NCBI GenBank assembly: GCA_903820085.1
Contig: CAIJGA010000021.1
Location: 62,001-126,000 of the forward strand
Direction: 5' to 3'
Origin: an uncultured Chlorobiaceae bacterium
Lineage (GTDB): Bacteria > Bacteroidota > Chlorobiia > Chlorobiales > Chlorobiaceae
DNA length: 64,000 bases
Shown piece after piece: positions 53,267 through 63,217 of this stretch. The translations under genes were made by a program, and so were the position numbers. Below the pieces are notes generated by a model. The model made no database searches. It saw only the letters and a list, made by a program, of their open reading frames with translations, and was not told where the DNA came from. Within the stretch, counting starts at the first letter, position 1; the number at the start of each line of letters is the position of its first letter.

Positions 53267-55195
53267 ATGAAAAAAATCAAATTTATGGACGTCTCATTTC
53301 GGGACGGATTTCAGTCATGTTTTGGCGCAAGGGTAAAGACAGAGGACTTTCTGCCAGCCCTTGAGGCCGCGGTTCACGCTGGTACCGATAGCTTTGAAAT
53401 TGGCGGCGGCGCCCGTTTTCAGAGTCTTTACTTTTATTGCGAAGAGGATGCTTTTGTGATGATGGATGCTGCCCGCAAGGTTGTGGGTCCCGATATTAAC
53501 CTGCAATCCCTGTCGAGAGGGGCCAACGTTGTCGGCCTTGTCTCGCAGTCACGCGATATTATCGATCTCCATGCCCGTCTCTTTAAAAAACATGGCATCA
53601 CCACCATCCGGAATTTCGACGCCTTGATGGATGTCCGTAACCTCTCTTTTTCCGGACAATGTATCCATAATGCAGGCCTTAAACACCAGGTTGTCATTGC
53701 CATGATGGGTCTTCCGCCGGGACTGAACGAGAGTTATTGCCACACCCCGCAGTTCTATCTCGACAAGCTGAAGGAAATTCTTGCTGCGGAGATTCCTTAT
53801 GACAGTGTCGCTTTCAAGGATGCCTCAGGTACAACCACTCCGGCAGTTGTTCATGAGACCATTCTTGGTGCAAGAAAGATGCTGCCCGGAGGTACGATAA
53901 TTGAGTTCCACACCCATGATACAGCAGGAATGGGTGTTGCCTGTAACTATGCCGCTATCACCGGCGGAGCCGACATCATCGATCTCTCCATGGCCCCGGT
54001 CAGCGGCGGGACAGCCGGTGTCGATATTCTCACCATGTGGCAGAGGCTCAGGGGCACCGAGTACACCCTCGACATCGATCATGAAAAATATCTTGAAGTC
54101 GAGGCACTCTTTATTGACCAGATGTACAAATACTACATGCCTCCCGAGGCGACAGCGGTAAATCCGGTCATCTCCTTTTCGCCGATGCCTGGCGGAGCCC
54201 TCACCGCCAACACCCAGATGATGCGCGACAACAACACGCTTCACTTGCTGCCCGACGTCATCAAAAATATGCGTGAAGTGGTGGTCAAAGGAGGCTTCGG
54301 TGCATCAGTCACGCCCGTGTCACAGTTCTATGTTCAGCAAGCCTTTGCCAATACCCTTCAGGGTCACTGGACAAAAATCACCGAAGGGTATGGCAAAATG
54401 GTGCTTGGCTACTTTGGCAAAACACCTGCCCGCCCCGACGATGAGGTTGTCAGGCTTGCATCCGAGCAGCTCGGTCTGGCACCAACCATCGAAGATGTTC
54501 ATGACATCAACGACCGGAACCCGGAACTCGGCATAGCCTATAACAAGGCGCTGCTCCAGAAGGCCAATATTCCGCAGACCGATGAAAACATCTTTATCGC
54601 TGCAACCTGCGGCGCAAAAGGTATTGCTTTTCTCCAGGGTGATTGCGCTACCGGTATCCGCTACAAGGCCGACATTGCTGTTGAAATCAAGGCAACACCA
54701 AGAGCAGAGGTGGTTGCTGCCTACCACGAAGCTCACAAGCACGACATCCACCAGAAAGAGGTTAATCACCGGCTTGAAGATCTATTTTCAAAGCTTCCTG
54801 CCTCCACACCGGTTCAGGGGCCGGCGACCTCAAAAGTTATCTCAATGGCCGGAAACTTTACTGTTTTCGTCGATGGGGCTCCCTATACCGTCTCATTTGC
54901 CGAAGGATCGGCCATCAATCCTCAGACTGCTCTTGCGGCTCCGGCGGTTACCGAGGCTGTTTCAGACTCCCAGCCACATCCAGGCACGCCTGTACCCGCA
55001 GCCATGCCCGGCAATATCTTTTCAATTGCGGTCAAGGTTGGTGACGAAGTTAAGGAGGGACAGGAGGTTGCGGTTATCGAAGCCATGAAAATGGAAAACC
55101 CTGTCATGGCTCCTTGTTCAGGAACCATTCTCTCCATTACGGTAGCAAAAGGTGATGTCGTAGGAATTGGTGAGACCATGATGACCATCGGATAA
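53267..55195 (+). CDS. pycB: Pyruvate carboxylase subunit B / oxaloacetate decarboxylase alpha-type
   Basis: A 642-residue biotin-dependent carboxyltransferase. It opens MDVSFRDGFQSCFGAR (the DxxxRDGxQ metal motif), has FEIGGGARFQS, FKDASGTTTP and EFHTHDTAGMGVA with metal-binding histidines, and then the carboxylase-conserved domain. The C-terminal biotinyl domain carries the biotin attachment site EAMKMEN (K608). It needs a separate biotin carboxylase to make oxaloacetate from pyruvate. The upstream fumarase fits this: oxaloacetate, malate, fumarate is one arm of the reductive TCA cycle. Confidence 0.9.
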   Translation: MKKIKFMDVSFRDGFQSCFGARVKTEDFLPALEAAVHAGTDSFEIGGGARFQSLYFYCEEDAFVMMDAARKVVGPDINLQSLSRGANVVGLVSQSRDIIDLHARLFKKHGITTIRNFDALMDVRNLSFSGQCIHNAGLKHQVVIAMMGLPPGLNESYCHTPQFYLDKLKEILAAEIPYDSVAFKDASGTTTPAVVHETILGARKMLPGGTIIEFHTHDTAGMGVACNYAAITGGADIIDLSMAPVSGGTAGVDILTMWQRLRGTEYTLDIDHEKYLEVEALFIDQMYKYYMPPEATAVNPVISFSPMPGGALTANTQMMRDNNTLHLLPDVIKNMREVVVKGGFGASVTPVSQFYVQQAFANTLQGHWTKITEGYGKMVLGYFGKTPARPDDEVVRLASEQLGLAPTIEDVHDINDRNPELGIAYNKALLQKANIPQTDENIFIAATCGAKGIAFLQGDCATGIRYKADIAVEIKATPRAEVVAAYHEAHKHDIHQKEVNHRLEDLFSKLPASTPVQGPATSKVISMAGNFTVFVDGAPYTVSFAEGSAINPQTALAAPAVTEAVSDSQPHPGTPVPAAMPGNIFSIAVKVGDEVKEGQEVAVIEAMKMENPVMAPCSGTILSITVAKGDVVGIGETMMTIG

Positions 55196-55216
55196 TCCTC
55201 CGAAAAACGCCCGGAC

Positions 55217-55240
55217 GCCCCGCGATACTCGTCTCGGGGC
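55217..55240. repeat. Short GC-rich inverted repeat between convergent genes
   Basis: GCCCCG (55217-55222) pairs with CGGGGC (55235-55240), and inner GA/TC can extend it past one mismatch. It lies between pycB and the LRR gene. There is no T-run, so at best it is a weak bidirectional terminator. Confidence 0.35.
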
Positions 55241-55260
55241 GATTCGCCGGTGGCTCCCGC

Positions 55261-56457
55261 CTATGGCTTAATCGATACTTCGCAATCCGGATGAAGCTCA
55301 ATAAAGCGTTCAAGCTCTGCACCGGGAATTCTTCCACCCGAAAGTTCTACTTTTTCAAGATGCTGAAGATGCATGATGGGTACGATGGATGTGACGGAGG
55401 TGTTCGACAAATCAAGCTCTTCGAGGTTGGCAAGCTCTTCAAGAGGATCAATATTGCCGAGTGGGGTGTTTGCCAGGCTCAATTCCCGAAGATCATAAAG
55501 ATTCCTCAGAGCTTCTATGCTTTTGATACCCGTTTTGTTGCACCGGAGATATTCCAGACTTATGAGGCCGGAGAGCGGTGTCAAGTCAATAATATCCGAA
55601 TTGTCGATGCCCAGTTCAATAAGATTTTCGAGATGTGCAATCGGCTGAAGGGATGAAACAGCGGTTTTGTAGCAACTGAGCTTTTCAAGTTTGACCAGCT
55701 TCATGAGTGGGGCAAGGTCATTGATGACCGTTTCAGAGCAGTAGAGCTCTTCCAGGTTGAGCAGGTTGCTTATCGGTTCCAGTGAGCTGATTTTGGTGCT
55801 TGAGATCCAGAGGAGCTTCAGCCTGTCAAGGTTGCGTAGCGGTTCAAGTGACGAAAAGTCGCAATCGAAAGCATAGAGGCGCCGCAGATTTTTAAGATAC
55901 CGAAGCGGTTCGAGATCTTCAACGGGCGATTCATCGCACCGGAGCTGCTGCAGATTTTCAAGGACCCGGACGGGCAGGAGATTATGAATTCTCCGATTAT
56001 CACATCGCAGGTGTGTTGTTTCCAGAAAGTCAAGCAGTTCCTGGTCAGAGGGCTCCTTGACCACTTTAAGCGTTGTTTTGACGACCTCTTTCCAGTCCCC
56101 CGTCAGGGTGTTCCACCACTTTTTCCTTGCAGCGCTGTTCTCAATGAGATCAGCTCTCGAGATGCTGCGAAGGTATTCAAGCTCATCAGTTTGATTGACG
56201 GCATGCTGTTGCTGAGGCGCGCTTTCGCCAGTTACTTTTACAGCATCGTGGGTGCTGACATTAAGCTTTTCAGTCAGGCAGCGGGTATACCAGTCGGCTT
56301 TTTTTCCCTCAATATTTTCATGGTGAAGCTCTTGGGATTGCTGGTCAAGGGAGGATATATCTTCAAGAATGTCGTTTCCGCACCGAGGGCATACCGCACT
56401 CTGCATGGTGAGGGGATAGCCGCAGACCGGGCATTGATTGTAGGTATTTTGCTCCAA
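55261..56457 (-). CDS. Zinc-ribbon leucine-rich-repeat protein
   Basis: A 398-residue protein without signal peptide. Residues 9-26 form a zinc ribbon (C9-x2-C12 ... C23-x2-C26; CPVCGYPL and CPRCGND). A polar region follows, then about ten 22-residue leucine-rich repeats from residue 166, each of the form L-x2-L-x2-L and ending in a DLEPL/SLEPI-like turn (LKNLRRLYAFDCDFSSLEPL is one unit). The repeat type is the internalin/SDS22 class, normally a protein-binding surface. The zinc ribbon at the head suggests a cytoplasmic adaptor or regulator. The partner is unknown. Confidence 0.85.
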   Translation of the reverse strand: MEQNTYNQCPVCGYPLTMQSAVCPRCGNDILEDISSLDQQSQELHHENIEGKKADWYTRCLTEKLNVSTHDAVKVTGESAPQQQHAVNQTDELEYLRSISRADLIENSAARKKWWNTLTGDWKEVVKTTLKVVKEPSDQELLDFLETTHLRCDNRRIHNLLPVRVLENLQQLRCDESPVEDLEPLRYLKNLRRLYAFDCDFSSLEPLRNLDRLKLLWISSTKISSLEPISNLLNLEELYCSETVINDLAPLMKLVKLEKLSCYKTAVSSLQPIAHLENLIELGIDNSDIIDLTPLSGLISLEYLRCNKTGIKSIEALRNLYDLRELSLANTPLGNIDPLEELANLEELDLSNTSVTSIVPIMHLQHLEKVELSGGRIPGAELERFIELHPDCEVSIKP

Positions 56458-56740
56458 AATTATCGTGATTAATTCATTGAGGTTTGCCGGATAGCATATT
56501 TTTACATAATAAGAAAAAAAGCGTTACCGACCATATTGGGCAACTTTAAAACCCGACAAAATTCGATCTGTTTTGGTTTGTGCCACTAATTCTCATGAGT
56601 GAGATGGGGGGACTTGATATACTTTTTCTGTGAAGTTGTTATTTATGCCGCCGTAAAATAAGTATATTTTTGAAGTAGATATGTTGATGTGTGCCGTAAT
56701 GGTATATCATCATCAGCGATAAGCAGTATGGAGGAGAGTT

Positions 56741-59182
56741 ATGGATAACCGATATGAACAGGGGAGTGTTGAAGCCAGGTCAGTGACAAAGGCATTGCTT
56801 GAGCTTTCGGGGGAAGAGTGGTTGTTGAGGAGAAAGGGTTTATGTCAGGAATTAAGCCGCAGGAGTACGGGGCTATCCTCTCCTGAAGAGCAGTTTTTGA
56901 AGCACAAGAATTTTCGCATTCATGAAAATGACATGCAGGTCAATGAGAGTCTCTTGACCCTGGGAAACGGTTATCTCAACATCAGGGGAAGTCTTGAGGA
57001 GTTGCCTCCCGGAAATTGCGGCGGCATGTATCTGAGCGGGATTTACGATAAATCCGAAGCCGATGTTGAGCAATTGGTTAAATGCCCCATGTGGACGGAT
57101 GTATCGGTCTGGAGCGGGCCGTATAAATTCTGTATACCTATCTGCAAGGCGCTCAGCCATGAGCAGATCCTTGATATGAAAAAAGGGATATTGCACCGTA
57201 TTTCCACCTTTGAGAATCCTTCCGGAAAGATTCTTTCGATTGAAACGGTACGCCTTGTTTTTATGCACGACGTGCATTTGGGGTATATGATGGTCAAGCT
57301 CACCCCGATCAATTTTTCCGGCCCGATCCGGGTTTTGAGCGGTCTGAACGGAGATGTGTGCAACAGCGGCTATTTCCCTCGTGAGATGCTCAAACATCTG
57401 CAGCTTGAATGTCTTGAGCGTGGTCGGGTTTTTATGTACCTCCAGATGAAAACCAGGGAACAGGGTATACGGATTTCGGAAGCGGTTTCATGGAAGCTGG
57501 TTTCACCGTTATTCCAGCAGCAAACCTGGGAACCGAGAATTTACGGCGAGAAGTTTACCAGTGAGATTTCGCTTGATGTTCGGGAGGGTGAAAGCTATGT
57601 TTTTGAAAAACTGGCTGTTGTTGCAACAAGCCGTGAGATTGCACCTCAGGGGATGTTCAAGGGTACCATCAGTAAACTGAAATCCTTTGTTCGCAATGGT
57701 CCAGCTTTCGAAATAGTAGCTCACCTTGAAGCAATGGATAAAAAGTGGAAGCAGGCGGATATTGTTATCACGGGTGATGACAAGGCTCAGCATGCATTGC
57801 GCTTCAATATCTATCAGTTGCTGATCAATGGCCCTTCCCGGCCGGCAGGCATCGGGGCAAAATTTCTCAGTTCTGAGGGGTATATGGGCCATGTTTTCTG
57901 GGATACCGAGATTTTTATTCTGCCGTTCTATATCTACAATTTCCCTGATATGGCCCGGAACATGCTCCTGTACCGTTACAATACGCTTGAGGGTGCCAAG
58001 AAAAATGCCCTGAAAATGGGGTATAAAGGAGCAAAGTATGCCTGGGAGTCAGCAACAACCGGAGAGGATGTTACCCCAAGATTTGCCTCGAAGCTTGAGC
58101 GGACCATACGGTTTATCTACACCGGTACCGAGGAAGATCATATTGTTTCCGATGTGATCTACGGAGTCGAAAAGTATTTCCGTGTTACCGGCGACGAGAG
58201 CTTTTTGGTGGACTACGGTCTTGAAATGGTTTTTCTTACAGCGAGATTCTGGGCATCAAGGGTTGTTGAAGCCGGGGAGCATTATGAGATTCATTGTGTC
58301 ATCGGCCCTGATGAATTTCATGAGCATGTCAACAATAACGCCTATACCAATTTTTTGGTTATATGGCATTTTCAGCTTGCCGTTACGCTTTTCAAGTACA
58401 TGGGCCGGTACCATCCCGAAATTATGGATGCTCTTGCCGCCCGAATTGCTCTTGAAAAAGATGAGGTTAATCAATGGCTTGCTATCAGCCGGAAACTCCG
58501 GCTCACCTATGATCCCCAGACCAGGCTTTTTGAACAGTTTGACGGTTACTTTTCCCTGAAAGATTATCTTATCGAGGGGTTTGATGCCAAGGGTCATCCA
58601 ATTCTGCCTGGCGGTATTGACTACAATAATATCCAGTCCACCCGCCTTATCAAGCAGGCTGACGTTCTCATCATGATGATGCTCTTTCCTCATTCATTCA
58701 GTGATGAGGATAAAATAGCCAATTTTGATTTTTATGAAAAACGTACCGCTCATGCATCGTCACTGAGCCACTGTATTCATGCCATGATGGGTCTTGCTGT
58801 TGGCCGGCGTGAAAGGGCCTATGATTATTTTATGAAGACGGCACTGTTTGATCTGGAGAACCTGCATGAAAATACCGCGCTCGGGATTCATGCTGCTGCC
58901 GTAGGCGGTACATGGCAGACCGTGATCTATGGTTTTGGAGGGTTGTCCATTAAGTCTGACCGGATGGTGCTGAAACCGTGGCTGCCAAAAAAATGGGAAA
59001 GCCTCTCGTTTTGCGTACAGTGGAAATCAAGAGCCGTTGATGTTACCATCCTTCATGACCGGGTCTTGGTGTTTATTGGTTCACAGGATGAGCTCTCCCT
59101 GCCTCTGAGTCTCTATGAGAAATCCTATAAAATAGTGACGAACAAGAGATATGAGTTGCCCTACAGTGCTTCTATACACTAA
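56741..59182 (+). CDS. Glycoside hydrolase family 65 disaccharide phosphorylase
   Basis: An 813-residue GH65 enzyme of the trehalose/maltose/kojibiose phosphorylase group. The N-terminal beta-sandwich holds NESLLTLGNGYLNIRGS; the (alpha/alpha)6 barrel holds GHVFWDTEIFILPFY, KMGYKGAKYAWESATTGED and the catalytic acid glutamate in VIGPDEFHEHVNNNAYTN (E525). A C-terminal sheet closes it. GH65 proteins phosphorolyse alpha-glucosides to glucose-1-phosphate or beta-G1P. The linked sugar is not clear; the 12-bp spacing to a GT4 gene suggests that one makes and the other breaks the same glycoside. Confidence 0.88.
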   Translation: MDNRYEQGSVEARSVTKALLELSGEEWLLRRKGLCQELSRRSTGLSSPEEQFLKHKNFRIHENDMQVNESLLTLGNGYLNIRGSLEELPPGNCGGMYLSGIYDKSEADVEQLVKCPMWTDVSVWSGPYKFCIPICKALSHEQILDMKKGILHRISTFENPSGKILSIETVRLVFMHDVHLGYMMVKLTPINFSGPIRVLSGLNGDVCNSGYFPREMLKHLQLECLERGRVFMYLQMKTREQGIRISEAVSWKLVSPLFQQQTWEPRIYGEKFTSEISLDVREGESYVFEKLAVVATSREIAPQGMFKGTISKLKSFVRNGPAFEIVAHLEAMDKKWKQADIVITGDDKAQHALRFNIYQLLINGPSRPAGIGAKFLSSEGYMGHVFWDTEIFILPFYIYNFPDMARNMLLYRYNTLEGAKKNALKMGYKGAKYAWESATTGEDVTPRFASKLERTIRFIYTGTEEDHIVSDVIYGVEKYFRVTGDESFLVDYGLEMVFLTARFWASRVVEAGEHYEIHCVIGPDEFHEHVNNNAYTNFLVIWHFQLAVTLFKYMGRYHPEIMDALAARIALEKDEVNQWLAISRKLRLTYDPQTRLFEQFDGYFSLKDYLIEGFDAKGHPILPGGIDYNNIQSTRLIKQADVLIMMMLFPHSFSDEDKIANFDFYEKRTAHASSLSHCIHAMMGLAVGRRERAYDYFMKTALFDLENLHENTALGIHAAAVGGTWQTVIYGFGGLSIKSDRMVLKPWLPKKWESLSFCVQWKSRAVDVTILHDRVLVFIGSQDELSLPLSLYEKSYKIVTNKRYELPYSASIH

Positions 59183-59194
59183 AGGAAAGAGAAA

Positions 59195-60307
59195 ATGACC
59201 AAAAAACTGAGGATTGCACAAATCGCTCCGCTTATCGAGAGGGTGCCCCCTAAAAAGTACGGAGGTACTGAACGGGTTGTCTACTATCTGACGGAGGGGC
59301 TTGTTGAGCGGGGCCATCAGGTTACTCTCTTTGCTTCGGGTGATTCCCGGACCAGTGCCCGACTCGTTGCGCCGGTCAGCGAAAGTCTTCGCCTCGGACG
59401 GAAGGCTCATTCAGCGTTCCTGATGAACATGATGATGCTCAGCCTGGTCTATGAAAAAATGATCAGTGAGTTTGACGTCATTCACTCCCATCTCGAATAC
59501 CTGTCGCTGCCTTTTGCCTTTAGATCTGCTGTCCCGACCGTTCTGACCATGCATGGGCGGCTTGATATCGGCGATCACTGCAAAATGCTGCGTTGTTACC
59601 GGGATATTCCCTATGTCTCGATCAGTGATGCCCAGAGGGCTCCAGTGCAGGATATTAACTGGATAAAAACGGTTTATCATGGCTATCCCGCATCCTGTTT
59701 TGAGTATAACGACCAGCCGGGCGATTACTTCCTCTATCTCGGGCGATTTTCAGAGGAAAAAAAACCTGAAGAGGCTATCCGCCTGGCAAAAGCATGCCAT
59801 ATACCCCTGAAAATTGCTGCCAAAGTAGATCCGGCCGACAAGGCCTATTTTGAAAACAGGATAAAACCCCTGCTCAATCATCCCCTTATCGACTTTGTCG
59901 GTGAAGTTGATGACAGCCAGAAACGGGAGCTGTTAAAACATGCAAAGGCACTCCTGAACACCATCGACTGGCCTGAACCTTTCGGATTGGTCATGATTGA
60001 AGCACTTGCCTGCGGTACCCCTGTCATCGTGAGAAAATGCGGATCGGCTCCCGAAATCATCACCAACGGCAAAACAGGATTTGTTTGCGAGAGCAAGCTT
60101 GATTTTATCCAGGCCATACGGGGGATTGATCGTATTTCAAGAAAAGTGTGCAGGGAGGAGTTCGAACGCCGTTTTTTATCTGAATGCATGGTAACAAATT
60201 ACGAATCAATCTACTACGAGATTCTGGGCGACCGACTTAATGGTGCCCGCTTTAGCGGAAACGGCAAGGCTGGGAAGCAAATCGTTATATCAAGCCCTCA
60301 GTCCTGA
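59195..60307 (+). CDS. GT4 family glycosyltransferase
   Basis: A 370-residue GT-B glycosyltransferase. The N-terminal donor-side start RIAQIAPLIERVPPKKYGGTERVV is the common GT4 opening with the GGTE loop; the C-terminal half has YFLYLGRFSEEKKPEEAI, FVGEVDDSQKRELLKHAKALL and the nucleotide-binding E-x7-E stretch (PEPFGLVMIEALACGTPVI). It follows the GH65 gene by 12 bp and its 3' end overlaps a convergent gene by ten bases. It probably makes a glucoside or trehalose-like sugar. Confidence 0.88.
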   Translation: MTKKLRIAQIAPLIERVPPKKYGGTERVVYYLTEGLVERGHQVTLFASGDSRTSARLVAPVSESLRLGRKAHSAFLMNMMMLSLVYEKMISEFDVIHSHLEYLSLPFAFRSAVPTVLTMHGRLDIGDHCKMLRCYRDIPYVSISDAQRAPVQDINWIKTVYHGYPASCFEYNDQPGDYFLYLGRFSEEKKPEEAIRLAKACHIPLKIAAKVDPADKAYFENRIKPLLNHPLIDFVGEVDDSQKRELLKHAKALLNTIDWPEPFGLVMIEALACGTPVIVRKCGSAPEIITNGKTGFVCESKLDFIQAIRGIDRISRKVCREEFERRFLSECMVTNYESIYYEILGDRLNGARFSGNGKAGKQIVISSPQS

Positions 60308-61050
60308 TACACCACCGGATCCGGTGAGTCGATCATGGGGTTGAGACGAACCGCCAGAGAGAAAAGATAGGGGTAATCCTCCTTGAGATGTTGCATATAG
60401 ATGATCCATTCCCTGATGAGATGACCGAAAACCCGCTTTAAGTCGCCGTTGATGTGTTCCTTGTCGCTTGGAGGGATACGATCGAAAGACTCCCGGGCCT
60501 CAAGCTCTTCAACGGTATGAAACGCTGCCCATAGAAGGTCGGTAAAATTTTCATGCTCCAGTAGATTCTGGTTTTCCAGCAGGCTCAGCAGGAAACTCCG
60601 TTTTTCCGTCATGAACTGCTTCAGGCAGGGGAGTGCGTCACTATCGATGCTGATCTTCTGGTTGCTGTGGCGCAGATACTCAAGCGCTGTGTCAAAATCC
60701 TGTTTTTTCCATGATCCAGTCATACGCAGGCGGTTTTTCAGCTCCTCACTTCCGACCACGTGTACAGACAACTCTTTCAGCAGGTGGTTGCCGAATTCAC
60801 TGAAAAAGACGCCGATGACCATGTTCAGTTTTCTCATTACCGACTGGCGTTCCCTTTCCCTGAGCACCCTTTCAAAGAGGAGTGTGACGACGATGATGTA
60901 AACGGGAAGAAATGCGAGATTGCCGAGAAAGCTGGCTGATATTTCCCTCAAGTTGCCAAAAATGCTGAAGTCAATACTATAAAGAGCCATCGAGATCGCA
61001 AAGAGGGCGGAAACCGTCCACCACTTGTGCATAAAGAGTTTTTTAAGCAT
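60298..61050 (-). CDS. Two-helix membrane protein, unknown
   Basis: A 250-residue protein from ATG 61050 (GTG 61056 also possible). Two hydrophobic segments, WWTVSALFAISMALYSI and FLGNLAFLPVYIIVVTLLF, lie at the N-terminus, so about 190 residues remain in the cytoplasm. These are charged and helical (FERVLRERERQS, then acidic stretches) without a motif I know. It overlaps the GT4 gene by ten bases at the 3' ends. Family not recognised. Confidence 0.75.
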   Translation of the reverse strand: MLKKLFMHKWWTVSALFAISMALYSIDFSIFGNLREISASFLGNLAFLPVYIIVVTLLFERVLRERERQSVMRKLNMVIGVFFSEFGNHLLKELSVHVVGSEELKNRLRMTGSWKKQDFDTALEYLRHSNQKISIDSDALPCLKQFMTEKRSFLLSLLENQNLLEHENFTDLLWAAFHTVEELEARESFDRIPPSDKEHINGDLKRVFGHLIREWIIYMQHLKEDYPYLFSLAVRLNPMIDSPDPVVYQD

Positions 61051-61334
61051 GAACACCCGTTATTTTAACCGGAACCGAATAACCTGAAATAGCTTGTGCA
61101 TGATAAACAAACAGGCAAAAGCATTTCACCGTTCGCCATGCACAAAAAAAGGGGGCTTCTTCTTTTGCACAACCTAACTTCTCTGTTAAGCGGAGCTTCC
61201 GTATCCTGAGAATATCTTGTTTGTCATCTCAATTGTTTTGGCGACATTGATGTTTGCAATGCAGAAGCCTGCAGGATCTTTTTTTTCGACATCAGCATGA
61301 GCCTGGTGTAATGATGATAATGGGTAATTATTGA

Positions 61335-61964
61335 ATGCAGCGGATCTTGGCAGACTGTGTGGTGGTGCTGGATTTTGAGACGACGGGCTTGTCACCGCAT
61401 TATGGTGACCGGGCTATCGAGATCGGTGCCGTGCTTCTTGATCATGGGGTGATTGTCGACCGCTTTCAAAAACTGATGAATCCCGGATTCCGGATCAGCG
61501 GGTTTATCGAGAGTTATACCGGCATTACCAATGAGATGCTCAAAGGTCAGCCTTGCTGTGAAGAGGTGATGGCTGAGTTTTCGGAGTTTATAGCCGGCCA
61601 TAATATCGTCGCGCACAATGCGTCATTTGACCGCCGTTTTCTGGATTACGAGCTGAAACGGGCAAAACGGGCATATGAAGGCGCCTGTTGCTGTTCTCTG
61701 CTCGTCTCAAGAAGGATTTATCAGGATTCGCCGAACCATAAGCTGCAGACGTTGATTTCACATGCCGGCATCCCACAGACCGGAGTGTTTCACCGCGCGC
61801 TGGCAGATGCCGAGATGACCGCGCATTTGTGGATGTCAATGATCAATCGGATCCGTCAGCAATACGGGATATCGATGATTTTCTTTGACCAACTGAGTGA
61901 ACTCTCAAGAATTGACAAGCTCTACGTCCACCGGTATCTTACCTCCCAGGCACAGGGATGTTAA
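61335..61964 (+). CDS. DnaQ-like DEDDh 3'-5' exonuclease
   Basis: A 209-residue exonuclease domain related to DNA polymerase III epsilon. Exo I is [12 protein letters not shown], Exo II is [14 protein letters not shown], and the Exo III-epsilon segment [14 protein letters not shown] provides the histidine and last aspartate. It lacks the polymerase-binding tail of the replicative epsilon, so it may act in repair or RNA processing. It overlaps the rhodanese gene by seven bases. Confidence 0.88.
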   Translation: MQRILADCVVVLDFETTGLSPHYGDRAIEIGAVLLDHGVIVDRFQKLMNPGFRISGFIESYTGITNEMLKGQPCCEEVMAEFSEFIAGHNIVAHNASFDRRFLDYELKRAKRAYEGACCCSLLVSRRIYQDSPNHKLQTLISHAGIPQTGVFHRALADAEMTAHLWMSMINRIRQQYGISMIFFDQLSELSRIDKLYVHRYLTSQAQGC

Positions 61965-62431
61965 GAGTGTTTGGTCCCGACTGGCTGCTTGATGCCGCAA
62001 TCATGATGATCGAGCGTTCGCACCGGGTTGAAAACCTGGTGACGGATGAACTGGCTGCGATGCTGGCCGGAGCGGAACCTCCGTTGCTGTTCGACATTCG
62101 TACCGTCGGGGAGTTTGAGAAGAGCCGCATCGCAACTGCCATACGCCTCAATCCGGATACCGGCCCGGATGACTTTGCGGCTCGCTATGGACCTCTCGCG
62201 GAGGGGCGTGACCTTGTTTTTTACTGTTCGATAGGCCAGCGGAGCTCTGAACTGCTTGAGCGGGTGCTGAGCGTGTGCGGGCGCGCGGGGGCGAAGAGCT
62301 GCCGTAACCTGCGCGGCGGCATCTTTCGCTGGTATAACGAGGGAAAGCCGGTCATCGATGCCTCAGGCACGACGGATGATATCCACGGGTACGATCCGAT
62401 CTGGGCTGTGATGCTCGAACGGCGCCGGTAA
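61958..62431 (+). CDS. Rhodanese-like sulfurtransferase domain protein
   Basis: A 157-residue single-domain rhodanese. [13 protein letters not shown] is the CH2A-like motif and the active-site loop is FYCSIGQRS (C90), followed by [15 protein letters not shown], which is typical of single-domain forms. It may carry sulfur from persulfide to an acceptor. The start overlaps dnaQ-like, so the two are probably expressed together. Confidence 0.87.
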   Translation: MLRVFGPDWLLDAAIMMIERSHRVENLVTDELAAMLAGAEPPLLFDIRTVGEFEKSRIATAIRLNPDTGPDDFAARYGPLAEGRDLVFYCSIGQRSSELLERVLSVCGRAGAKSCRNLRGGIFRWYNEGKPVIDASGTTDDIHGYDPIWAVMLERRR

Positions 62432-62436
62432 AGAGG

Positions 62437-63210
62437 TTATGGGCGGAACGGCTTCTGGAGCAGGGCGAAGAGCTGTTGCTTGTCGGAGTCGCTTTCATGG
62501 TCGAGACCGAGACGGAGGTCGTCGAGATTGTCTTTTATCAGGAAACTGCCGAAAAGACGGTCCCACAGGGAGAGCATGCTGCCGTAGTTGGTGTCGTGTT
62601 CGCTCCTGAGCCTCGAGTGATGGAGGCGGTGCATCATGGGGGAGGGAATGATGAGCCGGGCAAGACGTTCCAGAGCTGGCGGAATGGAAATGTTGCTGTG
62701 GTGGAACTCAATGACCGGTGTCATGAGGAGCGAGTAGAGCAGCAGGTGTTCGATACGTGCACCCATCAGCATGAAAAGGGGGAGACGCAGCAGTTCCGAG
62801 AACAGGATCTCCAGAAAATGAAACCGCCAACTGGTGGTGACGTCGAGGGTTTCGTCGCTGTGATGTACGGAGTGGAATCTCCAGAGAAATGCCGTTTCAT
62901 GGTTAAGACGATGCCAGAGGTACATCCAGAGATCGATGAGCAGGACGATCGTGATGGCCTCGGCAACGGGGGGAAGAGCCAGCATCCCGATTCCCGGCCA
63001 GCCATTTCTCGACCACTCCAGCATGAATGCCATGAGTATGCCAGACGGTAGCAGGATCAGCAGGTTGAGGCCAGCCATTGAAAGGTTGAGCTTTGCATGG
63101 AGAGCGCGGCGCTTCTGCCGTGAAAAATAGGGATGGAGACCCTCAACAATCCAGAGTGTCACACCTGCAGCAATGGTCGTTCCGTATGAGAAAAAAAAGA
63201 TTTCTTGCAT
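62437..63210 (-). CDS. Fatty acid hydroxylase / sterol desaturase family protein
   Basis: A 257-residue integral membrane di-iron enzyme, from ATG 63210. The frame is open to 63360 but the first 50 residues would overlap the next gene in another frame. Histidine boxes are visible: HRLNHE, HSVHHSDE, EFHHSN and HRLHHSR, with four hydrophobic helices. Family members hydroxylate or desaturate lipids. It lies seven bases from the following gene on the same strand. Confidence 0.88.
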   Translation of the reverse strand: MQEIFFFSYGTTIAAGVTLWIVEGLHPYFSRQKRRALHAKLNLSMAGLNLLILLPSGILMAFMLEWSRNGWPGIGMLALPPVAEAITIVLLIDLWMYLWHRLNHETAFLWRFHSVHHSDETLDVTTSWRFHFLEILFSELLRLPLFMLMGARIEHLLLYSLLMTPVIEFHHSNISIPPALERLARLIIPSPMMHRLHHSRLRSEHDTNYGSMLSLWDRLFGSFLIKDNLDDLRLGLDHESDSDKQQLFALLQKPFRP

Positions 63211-63217
63211 AGATGCA

